DNA of 64,000 nt, taken from positions 868,001 to 932,000 of the forward strand of contig JAWMQL010000002.1 in assembly GCA_033283165.1 (NCBI GenBank), written 5' to 3'. Positions within the stretch are counted from its first letter, which is position 1. Every line of letters starts with the position of its first letter. The translations under genes and the position numbers were made by a program. The notes below the pieces were generated by a model, which was given only the letters and a program-made list of their open reading frames with translations, did not search any database and was not told where the DNA came from. Positions 9,227 through 17,739 of the stretch are shown piece after piece. This stretch comes from JAWMQL01 sp033283165 (lineage in GTDB: Bacteria > Pseudomonadota > Gammaproteobacteria > Pseudomonadales > Halieaceae).

Positions 9227-9751
9227 ATGTCCGAATTTCAATTGACCCATGTGGCCCTGGTCGGGGCCCGCATCTCGGCGTTTCACCCCTACGGATTTCA
9301 GGCCCGGACCGACCTGGCCATGCGCCGTGTTGCACCCGAAACGGCGGGGATTGCCCTGGAAAAGCTGCCACCGGACAAGCTGCGCGGCAGGCTGCGCGAG
9401 CAACTGCCCCTGTGGATACACAATATTATTACCGACCCGGAATTTCCCAACCGCGAGCGTTTGCTGATGCCTATTCGACGCTTCGAGGGGGAACTGCACG
9501 ACAGCAAGCACGATGAGGTGGTCTCTGCCGTACTGAGCAAGGGTTTCCGCAACCAGACCTTCGACCCGTTTGATCTACCGCCATCCATGCCGGTTCGGCA
9601 GCGCTGCGCCATCCTCGCGCACATCCGGGTCTGGCAGGAGGCCTACCGGCGGCTGGAACAGGATCTGCTGGAGCTGATGGTGGCCCAGGTAGGTGATATC
9701 ACGAACTGGAGCGAGTACGCCAAGCACCCCAGCCACGCGACCATTCAGTGA
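9227..9751 (+). CDS. Conserved hypothetical protein
   Basis: A 174-residue soluble protein of unknown function starting six bases after the upstream TonB-like gene, so probably in the same transcript. No signal peptide or membrane segment is visible. The sequence is rich in Arg, Leu and Pro (for example LEKLPPDKLRGRLREQLP) and has a helical C-terminal part (RVWQEAYRRLEQDLLELMVAQ). No catalytic motif or family is recognised. Codon use resembles its neighbours, which supports a real gene. Confidence 0.6.
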   Translation: MSEFQLTHVALVGARISAFHPYGFQARTDLAMRRVAPETAGIALEKLPPDKLRGRLREQLPLWIHNIITDPEFPNRERLLMPIRRFEGELHDSKHDEVVSAVLSKGFRNQTFDPFDLPPSMPVRQRCAILAHIRVWQEAYRRLEQDLLELMVAQVGDITNWSEYAKHPSHATIQ

Positions 9752-9803
9752 GTTCGCGGCGGTCGCCGCGCTTAAGACAGTATTCCGGAAGCGATCCTAC
9801 GCT

Positions 9804-9828
9804 GCCAGGCCACTACACGAGGCCTGGC
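9804..9828. terminator. Inverted repeat between convergent genes, possible terminator
   Basis: An 8-bp perfect stem (GCCAGGCC / GGCCTGGC) with a 9-base loop lies between the convergent genes ending at 9751 and 9855. A further partial copy of the arm follows directly. There is no T tract, so termination is only plausible. Confidence 0.35.
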
Positions 9829-9854
9829 CGCTGCCAGGCCTCGCGGGAGCGCTT

Positions 9855-10187
9855 TCAGGCCTCGAGCGGGCGACGGCCGTGCTCGGCGTCGGTCAGGATC
9901 CGCACCGTGCGCTGGCAGGTATCCAGCCAGGGCAGGGCTACCTCGGTCTTCAGTGCCCGCACATATCCTGCCTCGGTGCGACAGGCGATGCTCTTCTTGT
10001 TGGGGGTCCAGTCGCCTTCCTTGGGGCGGGGTTTGCGGCTCGAGTAGAACCACAGTCCTCGCTTGTCCTGCATGACATACTTGGCATCCTCAGGCAGGTA
10101 TACCTTTTTCCCCTCGATCACGGCAAAAACTTCCAGTCCGCTTTCCGGCTTGCGATCTATTTCCGCAGTAGGTGTTATCGTTAACAT
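9855..10187 (-). CDS. Hypothetical protein
   Basis: A 110-residue soluble protein with no recognised family. It is basic and mixed in character, with a tract KKVYLPEDAKYVMQDKRGLWFYSSRKPRPKEGDW that suggests a small beta-rich domain. It begins with an ATG followed by LTITPTAEIDRK and is preceded by GGGAGCTGACACC, a usable ribosome binding site. It stands alone between a convergent gene and the chemosensory operon. No function is assigned. Confidence 0.5.
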   Translation of the reverse strand: MLTITPTAEIDRKPESGLEVFAVIEGKKVYLPEDAKYVMQDKRGLWFYSSRKPRPKEGDWTPNKKSIACRTEAGYVRALKTEVALPWLDTCQRTVRILTDAEHGRRPLEA

Positions 10188-10352
10188 GGTGTCAGCTCCC
10201 TGGCCTTTTCTGTTTCTCGTGGGATTTTTATAAGCTGGCGCCAGGGGGCGAACAATGAATCACGAAGTTTCACAACAGGCGATTTCAAAAAACGGCCATT
10301 TCCGTGCCATTTTTTTACAGAGCCGACTCAAATCGGCCGGGGGGTGGGGTTC

Positions 10353-10377
10353 GCGGCTGCCAAATTTTTACAGCCGC
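10353..10377 (-). terminator. Stem-loop downstream of the chemosensory operon
   Basis: A 7-bp inverted repeat (GCGGCTG / CAGCCGC) with an 11-base AT-rich loop lies about 14 bases past the stop of the last operon gene. The 10188-10390 gap also holds a second small hairpin (GCCGA/TCGGC at 10322-10337) and two T/A-rich runs, but no gene. Neither hairpin has an ideal downstream U tract on the minus strand. Confidence 0.3.
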
Positions 10378-10390
10378 CGGGAGGGTCTAA

Positions 10391-10801
10391 TCAGACAATG
10401 CGGATATGCGGCGGTGATTTTTCGGTCGGTAACAGCGCTTCGAGTTCGCGCTCGGGGCCTCGCAGTGGCAGCTCGGCGGCCTGCTCCACGGAATACATCA
10501 GCATGTGCAGGGCAAGCGAGGAGCGGCTTTCCGCGGTTGCCACCCCGCGCGATATGGCGGCCAGTTGTGAATCATCGAGAAAACCCAGGCGATAGGCGTT
10601 CAGCAGGTAATCGCGGATGATCTGGCGATTGACCTGGTCCTGCAGGTAAGCCTGAAAACCACTGTCACCGAACACCTTTTGCAGGGTGTACAGTTCCTGT
10701 TCTGACAGCTTTTCGCTACTGAACGGAAACTCCTCGCCAAAGGAGTTCTCGATGCGCTGCATCACTTCCTGCAGAAATACCTCGCTCACAATACCCCTCA
10801 C
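10391..10801 (-). CDS. Hypothetical protein at the end of the Pil-Chp-like operon
   Basis: A 136-residue, predominantly helical soluble protein of unknown function. It starts with a GTG at 10801 that overlaps the stop of the upstream CheW-like gene as GTGA, a strong sign of translational coupling and of a shared role. Acidic stretches (NSFGEEFPFSSEKLSEQELYTL) and a region LDDSQLAAISRGVATAESRS are visible. There is no receiver, HTH or enzyme motif. Its place at the operon end suggests an accessory role in the chemosensory pathway, which is inference from context only. Confidence 0.6.
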   Translation of the reverse strand: MRGIVSEVFLQEVMQRIENSFGEEFPFSSEKLSEQELYTLQKVFGDSGFQAYLQDQVNRQIIRDYLLNAYRLGFLDDSQLAAISRGVATAESRSSLALHMLMYSVEQAAELPLRGPERELEALLPTEKSPPHIRIV

Positions 10802-11253
10802 TCAGCGGCTGCGGTTGCCAGAGCCTGTGTCAATTGCGCCTGCAGCGCCACCAGGTCCGGGACCTGGTAAAGCTGCTGTTCCAGACGGAACGCGTCACAG
10901 CAGTGCTCTGCAACCTCGTCCGGTGCCTCTTCCAGGGCGGATTCATTGATGGGCTTCATGCCCAGGCCATCGCCGCGCAGGGCCACACCCCAGTAATCGC
11001 AGCCGCCGCCTTCGACGCCCAGGAATACGGCGATCCGGCCGGCGCTGCCCTGGCTGCTGGACCAGGGTTGCTCGCGTTTCGTATCCAGGTCCAGCACGGG
11101 CACGCTGCGGCCTCGCCACTGGATCTGTTCCGGTGGCTCATCCCCGGCCTGCTGCAGGGTAACGATCTCTGCCAGGCAGCGCGTTGGCACCGCCCAGACC
11201 TCGTCCTGCGCGCAGGGCAGGAATACGCACCACAGTGCCGAATTATCGCTCAT
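10798..11253 (-). CDS. CheW-like adaptor (ChpC-like)
   Basis: A 151-residue CheW-domain protein. The domain occupies about residues 8-110, with the typical strands VWAVPTRCLAEIVTL, WRGRSVPVLDLD and AGRIAVFLGVEG. CheW-like adaptors couple receptors to CheA kinases; in Pseudomonas the second CheW-like protein of the Pil-Chp system is ChpC, also encoded at the distal end of the operon. An AGGAGA ribosome binding site lies five bases before the ATG, spanning the end of the kinase gene. The C-terminal 40 residues (EEAPDEVAEHCCDAFRLEQQ) lie outside the CheW fold. Confidence 0.75.
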   Translation of the reverse strand: MSDNSALWCVFLPCAQDEVWAVPTRCLAEIVTLQQAGDEPPEQIQWRGRSVPVLDLDTKREQPWSSSQGSAGRIAVFLGVEGGGCDYWGVALRGDGLGMKPINESALEEAPDEVAEHCCDAFRLEQQLYQVPDLVALQAQLTQALATAAAE

Positions 11254-11261
11254 ATCGTCTC

Positions 11262-14200
11262 CTAACCAACCGACAGGTCAAAGCCGGTGAACTGGGCTAT
11301 CTGGTCTACCAGCATGGGGAAATTAAAGGGCTTGCCCATATAACCATTGCAGCCCGCGTTCTCCGCCAGCGCACGGTGCTTGGCGCCGGTTCGGGAGGTC
11401 ACCATGATCACCGGGATGTGCCGATAGCGCATGGATTTGCGGATCTCCCGCAGGGTCTGGATGCCGTCCTTGACCGGCATTTCGATGTCCAGCAGGATCA
11501 CGTCCGGCAAGCGGTGCGTGGTATTGAGCAAATCGATAGCCACCAGGCCGTTTTCCGCGGTGACGGTTTCCACCCCGATCGAGTCCAGCTGGCTGGTGGC
11601 CACCAGGCGCTGGGTGCGCGAATCGTCAACCACCAGCACGAGCAGCCGCTCGGGCTGTTCCCGGTTGGCCGCCACGGTAGACAGTGGGTCGAAGCCATAG
11701 CTGCGCACCAGGGCGTTGAGGTCCAGCGCAACCACGGCCTCACCCTCGGCGGTTGTGGTGGCCCCGGCCAGTCCAGGCACCCCGTTGAACTGCGGCCCGA
11801 GGGACCGGATCACCAGTTCCAGCGCCTGCTGCACGTCGTCTACAGCGATTGCCATGCGGCGCTCCTCGCTGCCGGCTATCATGACCGGCAGGGTCTGGTT
11901 CCAGACACTGCGATCCGGCAGTCCCTCGCCGTTACACAGTGTCGCCAGGTAGACGGGCTCGCAGTGCATATCCAACAGGCTCAGCGTTCCACCGGTTTCC
12001 AGCGCCTTGAAAAACTCCGCGACCGGTACATGCTCGACCGCAATCACGCCGTCCAGCGGAATGGCGTAGGACGCCTCGCCCACCTGCACCAGCAGCGCGC
12101 CGTTCACCGTGACATTGGAGGGAATCCTGATTCTGAACGTCGTGCCCTCGCCAGGCGTGGACTCGATATCCACTTCACCGCCGATCTGCTGCAGCTCGTT
12201 CAGCACGATATCCATACCCACGCCGCGTCCGGAAATTTCACTGACGGTACGGGCGGTAGTGAATCCCTTGTGGAAGATGAGGCGCAGCGCCTGGGCGTCG
12301 CTGAGGGCGTCCGCGTCCACATCCAGTCCCAGCTCGTAGGCCCGCTCCCGCAGGTTGTCGGCATTGATACCGCGGCCGTCATCGCTGAGGCTGATCAGGT
12401 AATCGCCACCCTCTTTCATGACGTCGACACTGACCTGCCCGCAGGCGCTCTTACCCGCGGCGGTGCGCTCTGCCGGTGATTCGATACCGTGATCCACCGC
12501 GTTTCGCACCATGTGCTCAAGTATGATCTGGCAGCGATTGAAATTGTCCCGATCCAGGCTGCCCGCCTCGTTCAGGGCGCTGAACGCGACCTGTTTGCCC
12601 GTATCGTTTCCGACCCGGCGAACAATGCGCCTGAGCCCCGGCATCAGGCGCGACACCGGGATTACCCGGGCGGCCTGGATCGCCGCATTGAGGGATGAGA
12701 TAACGGAGGCCTGCTGCTTCAGCAGTGCCTCGGACTGGGAGTTCTGGCGCCCGACCAGGTGGATCAGGTCGTCCAGGTCCTCCACCCCCTCGCGCAGGAT
12801 GTTGGCTGCTTCCTGCAGTTCTGAGTACTGGTCCATCTCCAGCGCATCCAGCGCCGAGTCCAGGCGCTCACCACGGGCACTGACCGTCATCAGGGCCCGG
12901 TCCGCCACCTTGGCGATGTGGGCCCGAACCAGTGACAGGCGGGCGCTCAGTTCCGAGGCCGAACGCTTGGCGCGCAACGTGCTCTGGCTGGTTCGCACCC
13001 CGAGTTGCTGTGCCTGGCTGGTCAGGTTGAGCAGGTTGTCCACGGCATCTGCGCTGAGGCGAATGCTGCGCTGGCTGGCCAGGTCGGCCGCATCGTCCAC
13101 CGGGCGTTTCGGCTCGGGTCGCTTCTCGACCGCAGGCGCCGGACGCTCTGCTTCAGGTTCCGCCGCGGCCGGTTCGACCGCAGGTGAAGCGCTTGTGTCG
13201 GGCTCTGCTGCGGTAACCTCTGCGGGCGCCAGGTCCGCAACACCGCTGGGAAATTCACTGGCGATGTCGGTGCGGCCGTCCTGTATCTGGTCAAATCCGC
13301 GCAGCGCCGCGTCCAGCCACACATTGATAACCCGGAAATAGTCTCCCTCGGCCCCGGGTGCAGGCCGCGCCATACCCTCTACCAGGGATTCGAAATTGTG
13401 TATCAGGGTACCGTAGCACTGCAGCCCGACGCCTTTTGCAATCCCCTTGAGGTTGTGCAGGGTGCGCGGCACATGGGCGAATACCGCCTCGTTGGCCACG
13501 TCCTTCTCCCAGCGACCGATCACCTCCTCCAGTTTTTCCAGCTCGGAGGCCGCTTCCTCGATGAACGCGTCGAGGAAGTCGGCGAACAGTTCACCATCGT
13601 CTTCGCTGCGCAGGTTGAACCTGATGCCGTCCGGGATGTACCAGGCCTCCGGCTGCATCGGCGCCGCCGACTCGGGCGCGGGTTCGGGCTCCGACGATGG
13701 CACGGGCTCCGGTGCAGCGGCCAGCTCCTCCTCGGCCAACTGGATCAATTCGTCGCTGACAGCCTCTACCGGCGCGGTCAGCTGCTCCAGCATGGCGTCG
13801 ACGTCCGCGGTGTCCGGGTCTGCAGCGGCCAACTCCTCCGACACGTCCTGTGAAAAGATGTCGTCGTCGAACACGCTCTCGATCTGCTCTTCGACCTCGG
13901 GCTCCTGGTCCCCGGACGTCTCGCCGTTCGGCTCGTCGGCTGGCGCCTCCTCGCCACTGGCCATCACCGGCTCTGGCAGGAGCTCCTCGCTACCCTCAAA
14001 CTCCAGCTCGAGACCGAAATCCGGCCCACTGTCTGCCAGGGCCGCCGGTTCGGCATCTTGCTCTTCGCCGGCATCGCTGGGCCACTCCAGCTCGTCTTCC
14101 CCGGCGTCGTCTATCAGGAAATCCTGCTCCGACAACCACGCTTCCTGCACCGCGCTGCTCTGTGCCACGGGCAGGCTGAAATCTTCCTGCAGCAGCCGAT

Positions 14201-15248
14201 TCCATCGCACTCCAGGCCTGGGGTTGGTAATGCATACATAGATAGCCGCCAGTTCCGCCGGCCCGAGGCGTCGTAACGCCGCCGGCAGTTCCGGACACAC
14301 CTCGGCGACCGGTGCATAGCCGGCGCGCACGCACTGGCTGATGGAGGCGGCGTCGTTGCCCAGCATGACATCGACGGAAAAATCGTCGGGAGACAGGCCC
14401 AGCGCCGTGCCCCGCGCTGTTACCGCCGACAGCAGTTCCTCCATGGTCGCGGCCAGCACCTCGGCAATCAGCGATACCGAGGCGGAACCAAAGCCCTCCA
14501 TGCTGGTGAAGTCTTCGTGGTAGTCAATGTCCGCATCCGTGGTGGGATCGACCGAGGGCACACCCTCGGTGGCCTCGACCTGGAGCTCGCCGATGTCGGC
14601 CGACTGGTTGTCCAGGTGCTGGCCCTCCAGCAGGTAGCGGTCAAACTCCTCTTCATTGGACGGCGCCGGCTTGCCGTTGATATAGCTGTGCACGTCCCCG
14701 GACGCTGTATCGATTTCCTGTTCCCCGGGGGCCGGTTGCGGCGGTTCCGGTTTTTGCACCTGGACCTTTTTCAGCACCAGGTGTTTTTCACCCATATCGT
14801 CCTCTTCCGCGAGGCCCAGAATGTCGGTTCCCTCGCCCAGGTCCAGCACGTCTCCCAGGTCCCGGGCGTGCAGGACCGTGTGATCCACGACCGCAAAGGG
14901 CGCCGGGGACTTCGGTGCTTCCTGGACAGGCGGCCTGTCTTGCTCATCCGAGTAGATATCAAACTCACCGGCTGCTCCGGTCATGATGATCTCTTCCTCG
15001 ACCAGGCCGGCGAAGCCGGCATCCTGGCCCGCACCGCGCTCCATCGGCCTGTTCGCCAGTTCCGCCTCCAGCTCGCTCAGGGTCTGCTCAAGCGGCTCGT
15101 CCCGGTCCAGGGCAAACAGGGTTTCCTCGGGCTCGGACAGGTCGCGGCTCAGCAGCCACTCCATGGTCTGGTCTTCGGTTTCATCCCGGTCCAGCTCGGC
15201 AGCGTCGAGCTCCTGCTGTTCGAGCTCCAGATCTGTTTCATAGCGCAT
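11262..15248 (-). CDS. CheA-type hybrid histidine kinase (C-terminal ChpA equivalent)
   Basis: A 1,328-residue chemosensory kinase. Residues 1 to about 540 are acidic and low in complexity with scattered weak Hpt-like segments. A canonical Hpt domain follows with phospho-acceptor His598 (RTLHNLKG). Next come the dimerisation region, an HATPase domain (N box HMVRNAVDHGIE, DDGRGI, SGRGVGMDIV), a CheW-like regulatory domain and a C-terminal receiver (VVDDSRTQR, phospho-Asp in LLDIEMPVKDG, KPF). This is the second half of a ChpA-like protein. ATG 15248 is chosen because a GGGGGG ribosome binding site lies seven bases upstream; a TTG at 15254 is an alternative. The frame is continuous with the upstream gene apart from one TGA. 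Confidence 0.88.
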   Translation of the reverse strand: MRYETDLELEQQELDAAELDRDETEDQTMEWLLSRDLSEPEETLFALDRDEPLEQTLSELEAELANRPMERGAGQDAGFAGLVEEEIIMTGAAGEFDIYSDEQDRPPVQEAPKSPAPFAVVDHTVLHARDLGDVLDLGEGTDILGLAEEDDMGEKHLVLKKVQVQKPEPPQPAPGEQEIDTASGDVHSYINGKPAPSNEEEFDRYLLEGQHLDNQSADIGELQVEATEGVPSVDPTTDADIDYHEDFTSMEGFGSASVSLIAEVLAATMEELLSAVTARGTALGLSPDDFSVDVMLGNDAASISQCVRAGYAPVAEVCPELPAALRRLGPAELAAIYVCITNPRPGVRWNRLLQEDFSLPVAQSSAVQEAWLSEQDFLIDDAGEDELEWPSDAGEEQDAEPAALADSGPDFGLELEFEGSEELLPEPVMASGEEAPADEPNGETSGDQEPEVEEQIESVFDDDIFSQDVSEELAAADPDTADVDAMLEQLTAPVEAVSDELIQLAEEELAAAPEPVPSSEPEPAPESAAPMQPEAWYIPDGIRFNLRSEDDGELFADFLDAFIEEAASELEKLEEVIGRWEKDVANEAVFAHVPRTLHNLKGIAKGVGLQCYGTLIHNFESLVEGMARPAPGAEGDYFRVINVWLDAALRGFDQIQDGRTDIASEFPSGVADLAPAEVTAAEPDTSASPAVEPAAAEPEAERPAPAVEKRPEPKRPVDDAADLASQRSIRLSADAVDNLLNLTSQAQQLGVRTSQSTLRAKRSASELSARLSLVRAHIAKVADRALMTVSARGERLDSALDALEMDQYSELQEAANILREGVEDLDDLIHLVGRQNSQSEALLKQQASVISSLNAAIQAARVIPVSRLMPGLRRIVRRVGNDTGKQVAFSALNEAGSLDRDNFNRCQIILEHMVRNAVDHGIESPAERTAAGKSACGQVSVDVMKEGGDYLISLSDDGRGINADNLRERAYELGLDVDADALSDAQALRLIFHKGFTTARTVSEISGRGVGMDIVLNELQQIGGEVDIESTPGEGTTFRIRIPSNVTVNGALLVQVGEASYAIPLDGVIAVEHVPVAEFFKALETGGTLSLLDMHCEPVYLATLCNGEGLPDRSVWNQTLPVMIAGSEERRMAIAVDDVQQALELVIRSLGPQFNGVPGLAGATTTAEGEAVVALDLNALVRSYGFDPLSTVAANREQPERLLVLVVDDSRTQRLVATSQLDSIGVETVTAENGLVAIDLLNTTHRLPDVILLDIEMPVKDGIQTLREIRKSMRYRHIPVIMVTSRTGAKHRALAENAGCNGYMGKPFNFPMLVDQIAQFTGFDLSVG

Positions 15249-15275
15249 CTGCAATCCCCCCTTGTTGGCCCCGGC

Positions 15276-17705
15276 TCAGTGCCCGAGGGGTTCAATGATC
15301 GGTGATTCTTCCTGCTGCGGCCGCAGGGGCACCACCGAGTTTTCGTCCCGTGGCATATCCCGCGCCAGGTCCTCGCTCGATGCACTGGCCATGCGGAAAC
15401 AGCGATTGGTCAACTCGCGGGTCGCGCTGAGGTCGAGCCCGTTGTCCTGGCGATAACTCTCCACCAGCCCCGGCAGGGCGGCAACCACTTCGGCTGTCAG
15501 CTCCTGCAGGCGGTCACTGGCGGTCAGCTCTCCTTCCAGAACACGATCCAGCATGTCCTGCGCGGCCCAACCCAGCTCGCCCAGGACATTGGCGCCCACC
15601 GCGCGGCCATTACCCTTGAAGGTGTGGAAATGCCGGCGAATGTCGCGCAGGCAGTCATTGTCGTCCGGAGACTGCTGCCAAACCGGGAGCAGCTCCTGCA
15701 GCTCGGCGCAAATTTCTTCAGATTCCTCGATAAACGCCTCGCGAAATTCCGGCAGGATTTCGGTGTCCTGGACGTAGTTCTGAACGGCCGGTTCCGCCGC
15801 CGCAACCACCACGTCGGCACCGGAAGACAACTGGCCGATGAAGCCCCTGAGATCCTCGGCACGCTGTTCCGCCAGGGCCAGCATATGCGAGGTATCGTCC
15901 AGGGGATCGATGATGGAGCGCTGCAGGTGAAGTTCAATCTGGGCGAAAGCGTCCGCGAAGCAGCGGAAGGCCTCGTCCTCTCGCACCGCACCGGCTTTGC
16001 TGGCCGCTTCCAGCCACTCGCGGCAGCTGTCAATGACCGCCCCCTCGCGCTCCATCGAGGCAAAGGTCAACGCCCCGGAAATTTCCGACAGCAGCTGGAT
16101 GGAACCGTTGATCGCCTCCCGCTCGCCCCGGTCCTGCTTCTGCAGTTCGGACAGGAACTCCTCGGCCAGCGCATACAGCTGCTCGATATCCCCCTGGCCG
16201 GCGTCCATCTCGCGCACGGCCTGGCGCAATGCCTCGTGGCCCTGGTCGGTCTTGTTGAGGAACCTGTGCAGGGCCATGGTCAGGCGCAGGGCCTGTTCCT
16301 CGGTCTCCGGCTTCTTCTTCAGGGTCGCGTTCAGGTCCTTGCGCCGAAGCAGGGCATGCATGGCGTTTTCCACCAGCGACATCTGGGTGAAGGTCGCCGA
16401 AACCACACTCTCCTTGAGTTCGAATTCCTTGCTGTAGAAGGAGCTGCATACGCCGTGCTCAAGCTTGTACTCGAGATCCATCTTGACGTCGATGATGGCG
16501 CGCACAATCGCGGTGACCACCTGCTCCAGCTGCTGCCCGTCCCGGCCGTATTTGCCGCCGAACAGGTTGCGCAATTTGACGTGCACCGCGTGCAGGGATT
16601 CTGCGTGGGCGTCCTGGCCGGCAGCGCTGAGACGCATCTGGGCGGCCTCGATGTCCCCCAGCGTCGGGTTCTCTTCCGCCCCTTCCCCGATCACTCCGAC
16701 ATCGGAGATATCCAGGCCGGTCACGTAATCGATCACACCGTTGATTCGCTCCAGGGCGCTGGACAGCGCGGTCACCAGGGCATCGATATGCACCAGGCCC
16801 CGGCGCGACGCTTCCACGGTGCCATCGTCAATACCGAACGCCTGCCGGATGGCGGCAATGTGAACCGGCTTGGATCGCACGGCAGCGATGTAGTACAGCA
16901 TCTGCTGCTGGTAGTCGTCGTAATCGACATCCGGGTCCTCCGCACGACCGTGCTCGCGGGCGTACTTGATCATGAACGCGCCGGTCTTGAAGATCTGGGC
17001 GATACACTCGTCGGGCACGATCAGGCCGCCGGCCATGCCTTCACAGATCCCGATCAGGGTGAACCAGAACCGCTCCTGCGGTGTTCCCGCGAACAGGGTT
17101 TGCATCTTCCGGGCAATGCGCGCCACCGTCTTCATGCTCTCTGCGGTATTGCGCTTGCGCAGGGCGGATTTGGCCATCTCCAGGTACAGCGCCAGCATCA
17201 CGTTGGCGCGGCTCTGGATCTCCTCGTCAGGGGCCGCCTGCCCGCCCTGGCTTATCCCGGCCTCTGGCGGCAGCTCCATGTGGAAAAAGAACGCCTGGGG
17301 CCGCGGGCGCTCCCCGAGCCAGCGCCGCAGGTCATTGACATACTGTTCCAGCCCCTGGCCGGTGTCCTCGCGCACGGTCTGCACATGGGCAAGGTAGGCG
17401 GGCAGGATTTTCAGTGCCTGCATCAGGCCGCCCATGGTCAGTTTGCGGCGCTCGCCCACCACCTTGTCCTTGTACAGGTAGTTGAGGCTGCGCTCCATTT
17501 CAATGCTCAGCATCTCCCCCTTGCGTATGCCCAGTACGCGCAGGGTGGAGGTAATCTGGTGCACCGACCACATGCACTGCAGCAGGGGCTTTTTCTGGTA
17601 GCTGTCCTTGCTGAACTCTACCAGCGCAGCTTCCGCGGTTTCCGCCTGTTTGTTCACCAGGCCTATCACCCACTTCAGCGATACGATGTCTGTTTTCTTT
17701 GCCAC
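15276..17705 (-). CDS. FimL/ChpA-N-like protein with C-terminal Hpt domain (N-terminal ChpA equivalent)
   Basis: An 809-residue protein matching the N-terminal half of ChpA (FimL-like), which receives signal from the receptor array and feeds phosphoryl groups within the Pil-Chp relay. The N-terminus (VSLKWVIGLVNKQAETAEAAL; SVHQITSTLRVLGI) is ChpA/FimL-like. A long helical region follows, then a typical Hpt domain with phospho-acceptor His694 in FHTFKGNGRAVGA. The GTG start at 17705 is fixed by a GGAGGT ribosome binding site six bases upstream; the frame extends further but without coding character. It ends in TGA (15278-15276), and the next kinase gene begins nine codons later in the same frame. 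Confidence 0.85.
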   Translation of the reverse strand: MAKKTDIVSLKWVIGLVNKQAETAEAALVEFSKDSYQKKPLLQCMWSVHQITSTLRVLGIRKGEMLSIEMERSLNYLYKDKVVGERRKLTMGGLMQALKILPAYLAHVQTVREDTGQGLEQYVNDLRRWLGERPRPQAFFFHMELPPEAGISQGGQAAPDEEIQSRANVMLALYLEMAKSALRKRNTAESMKTVARIARKMQTLFAGTPQERFWFTLIGICEGMAGGLIVPDECIAQIFKTGAFMIKYAREHGRAEDPDVDYDDYQQQMLYYIAAVRSKPVHIAAIRQAFGIDDGTVEASRRGLVHIDALVTALSSALERINGVIDYVTGLDISDVGVIGEGAEENPTLGDIEAAQMRLSAAGQDAHAESLHAVHVKLRNLFGGKYGRDGQQLEQVVTAIVRAIIDVKMDLEYKLEHGVCSSFYSKEFELKESVVSATFTQMSLVENAMHALLRRKDLNATLKKKPETEEQALRLTMALHRFLNKTDQGHEALRQAVREMDAGQGDIEQLYALAEEFLSELQKQDRGEREAINGSIQLLSEISGALTFASMEREGAVIDSCREWLEAASKAGAVREDEAFRCFADAFAQIELHLQRSIIDPLDDTSHMLALAEQRAEDLRGFIGQLSSGADVVVAAAEPAVQNYVQDTEILPEFREAFIEESEEICAELQELLPVWQQSPDDNDCLRDIRRHFHTFKGNGRAVGANVLGELGWAAQDMLDRVLEGELTASDRLQELTAEVVAALPGLVESYRQDNGLDLSATRELTNRCFRMASASSEDLARDMPRDENSVVPLRPQQEESPIIEPLGH

Positions 17706-17739
17706 GGGATTACCTCCAGTTATTGTGCAAGCCGCCAGG

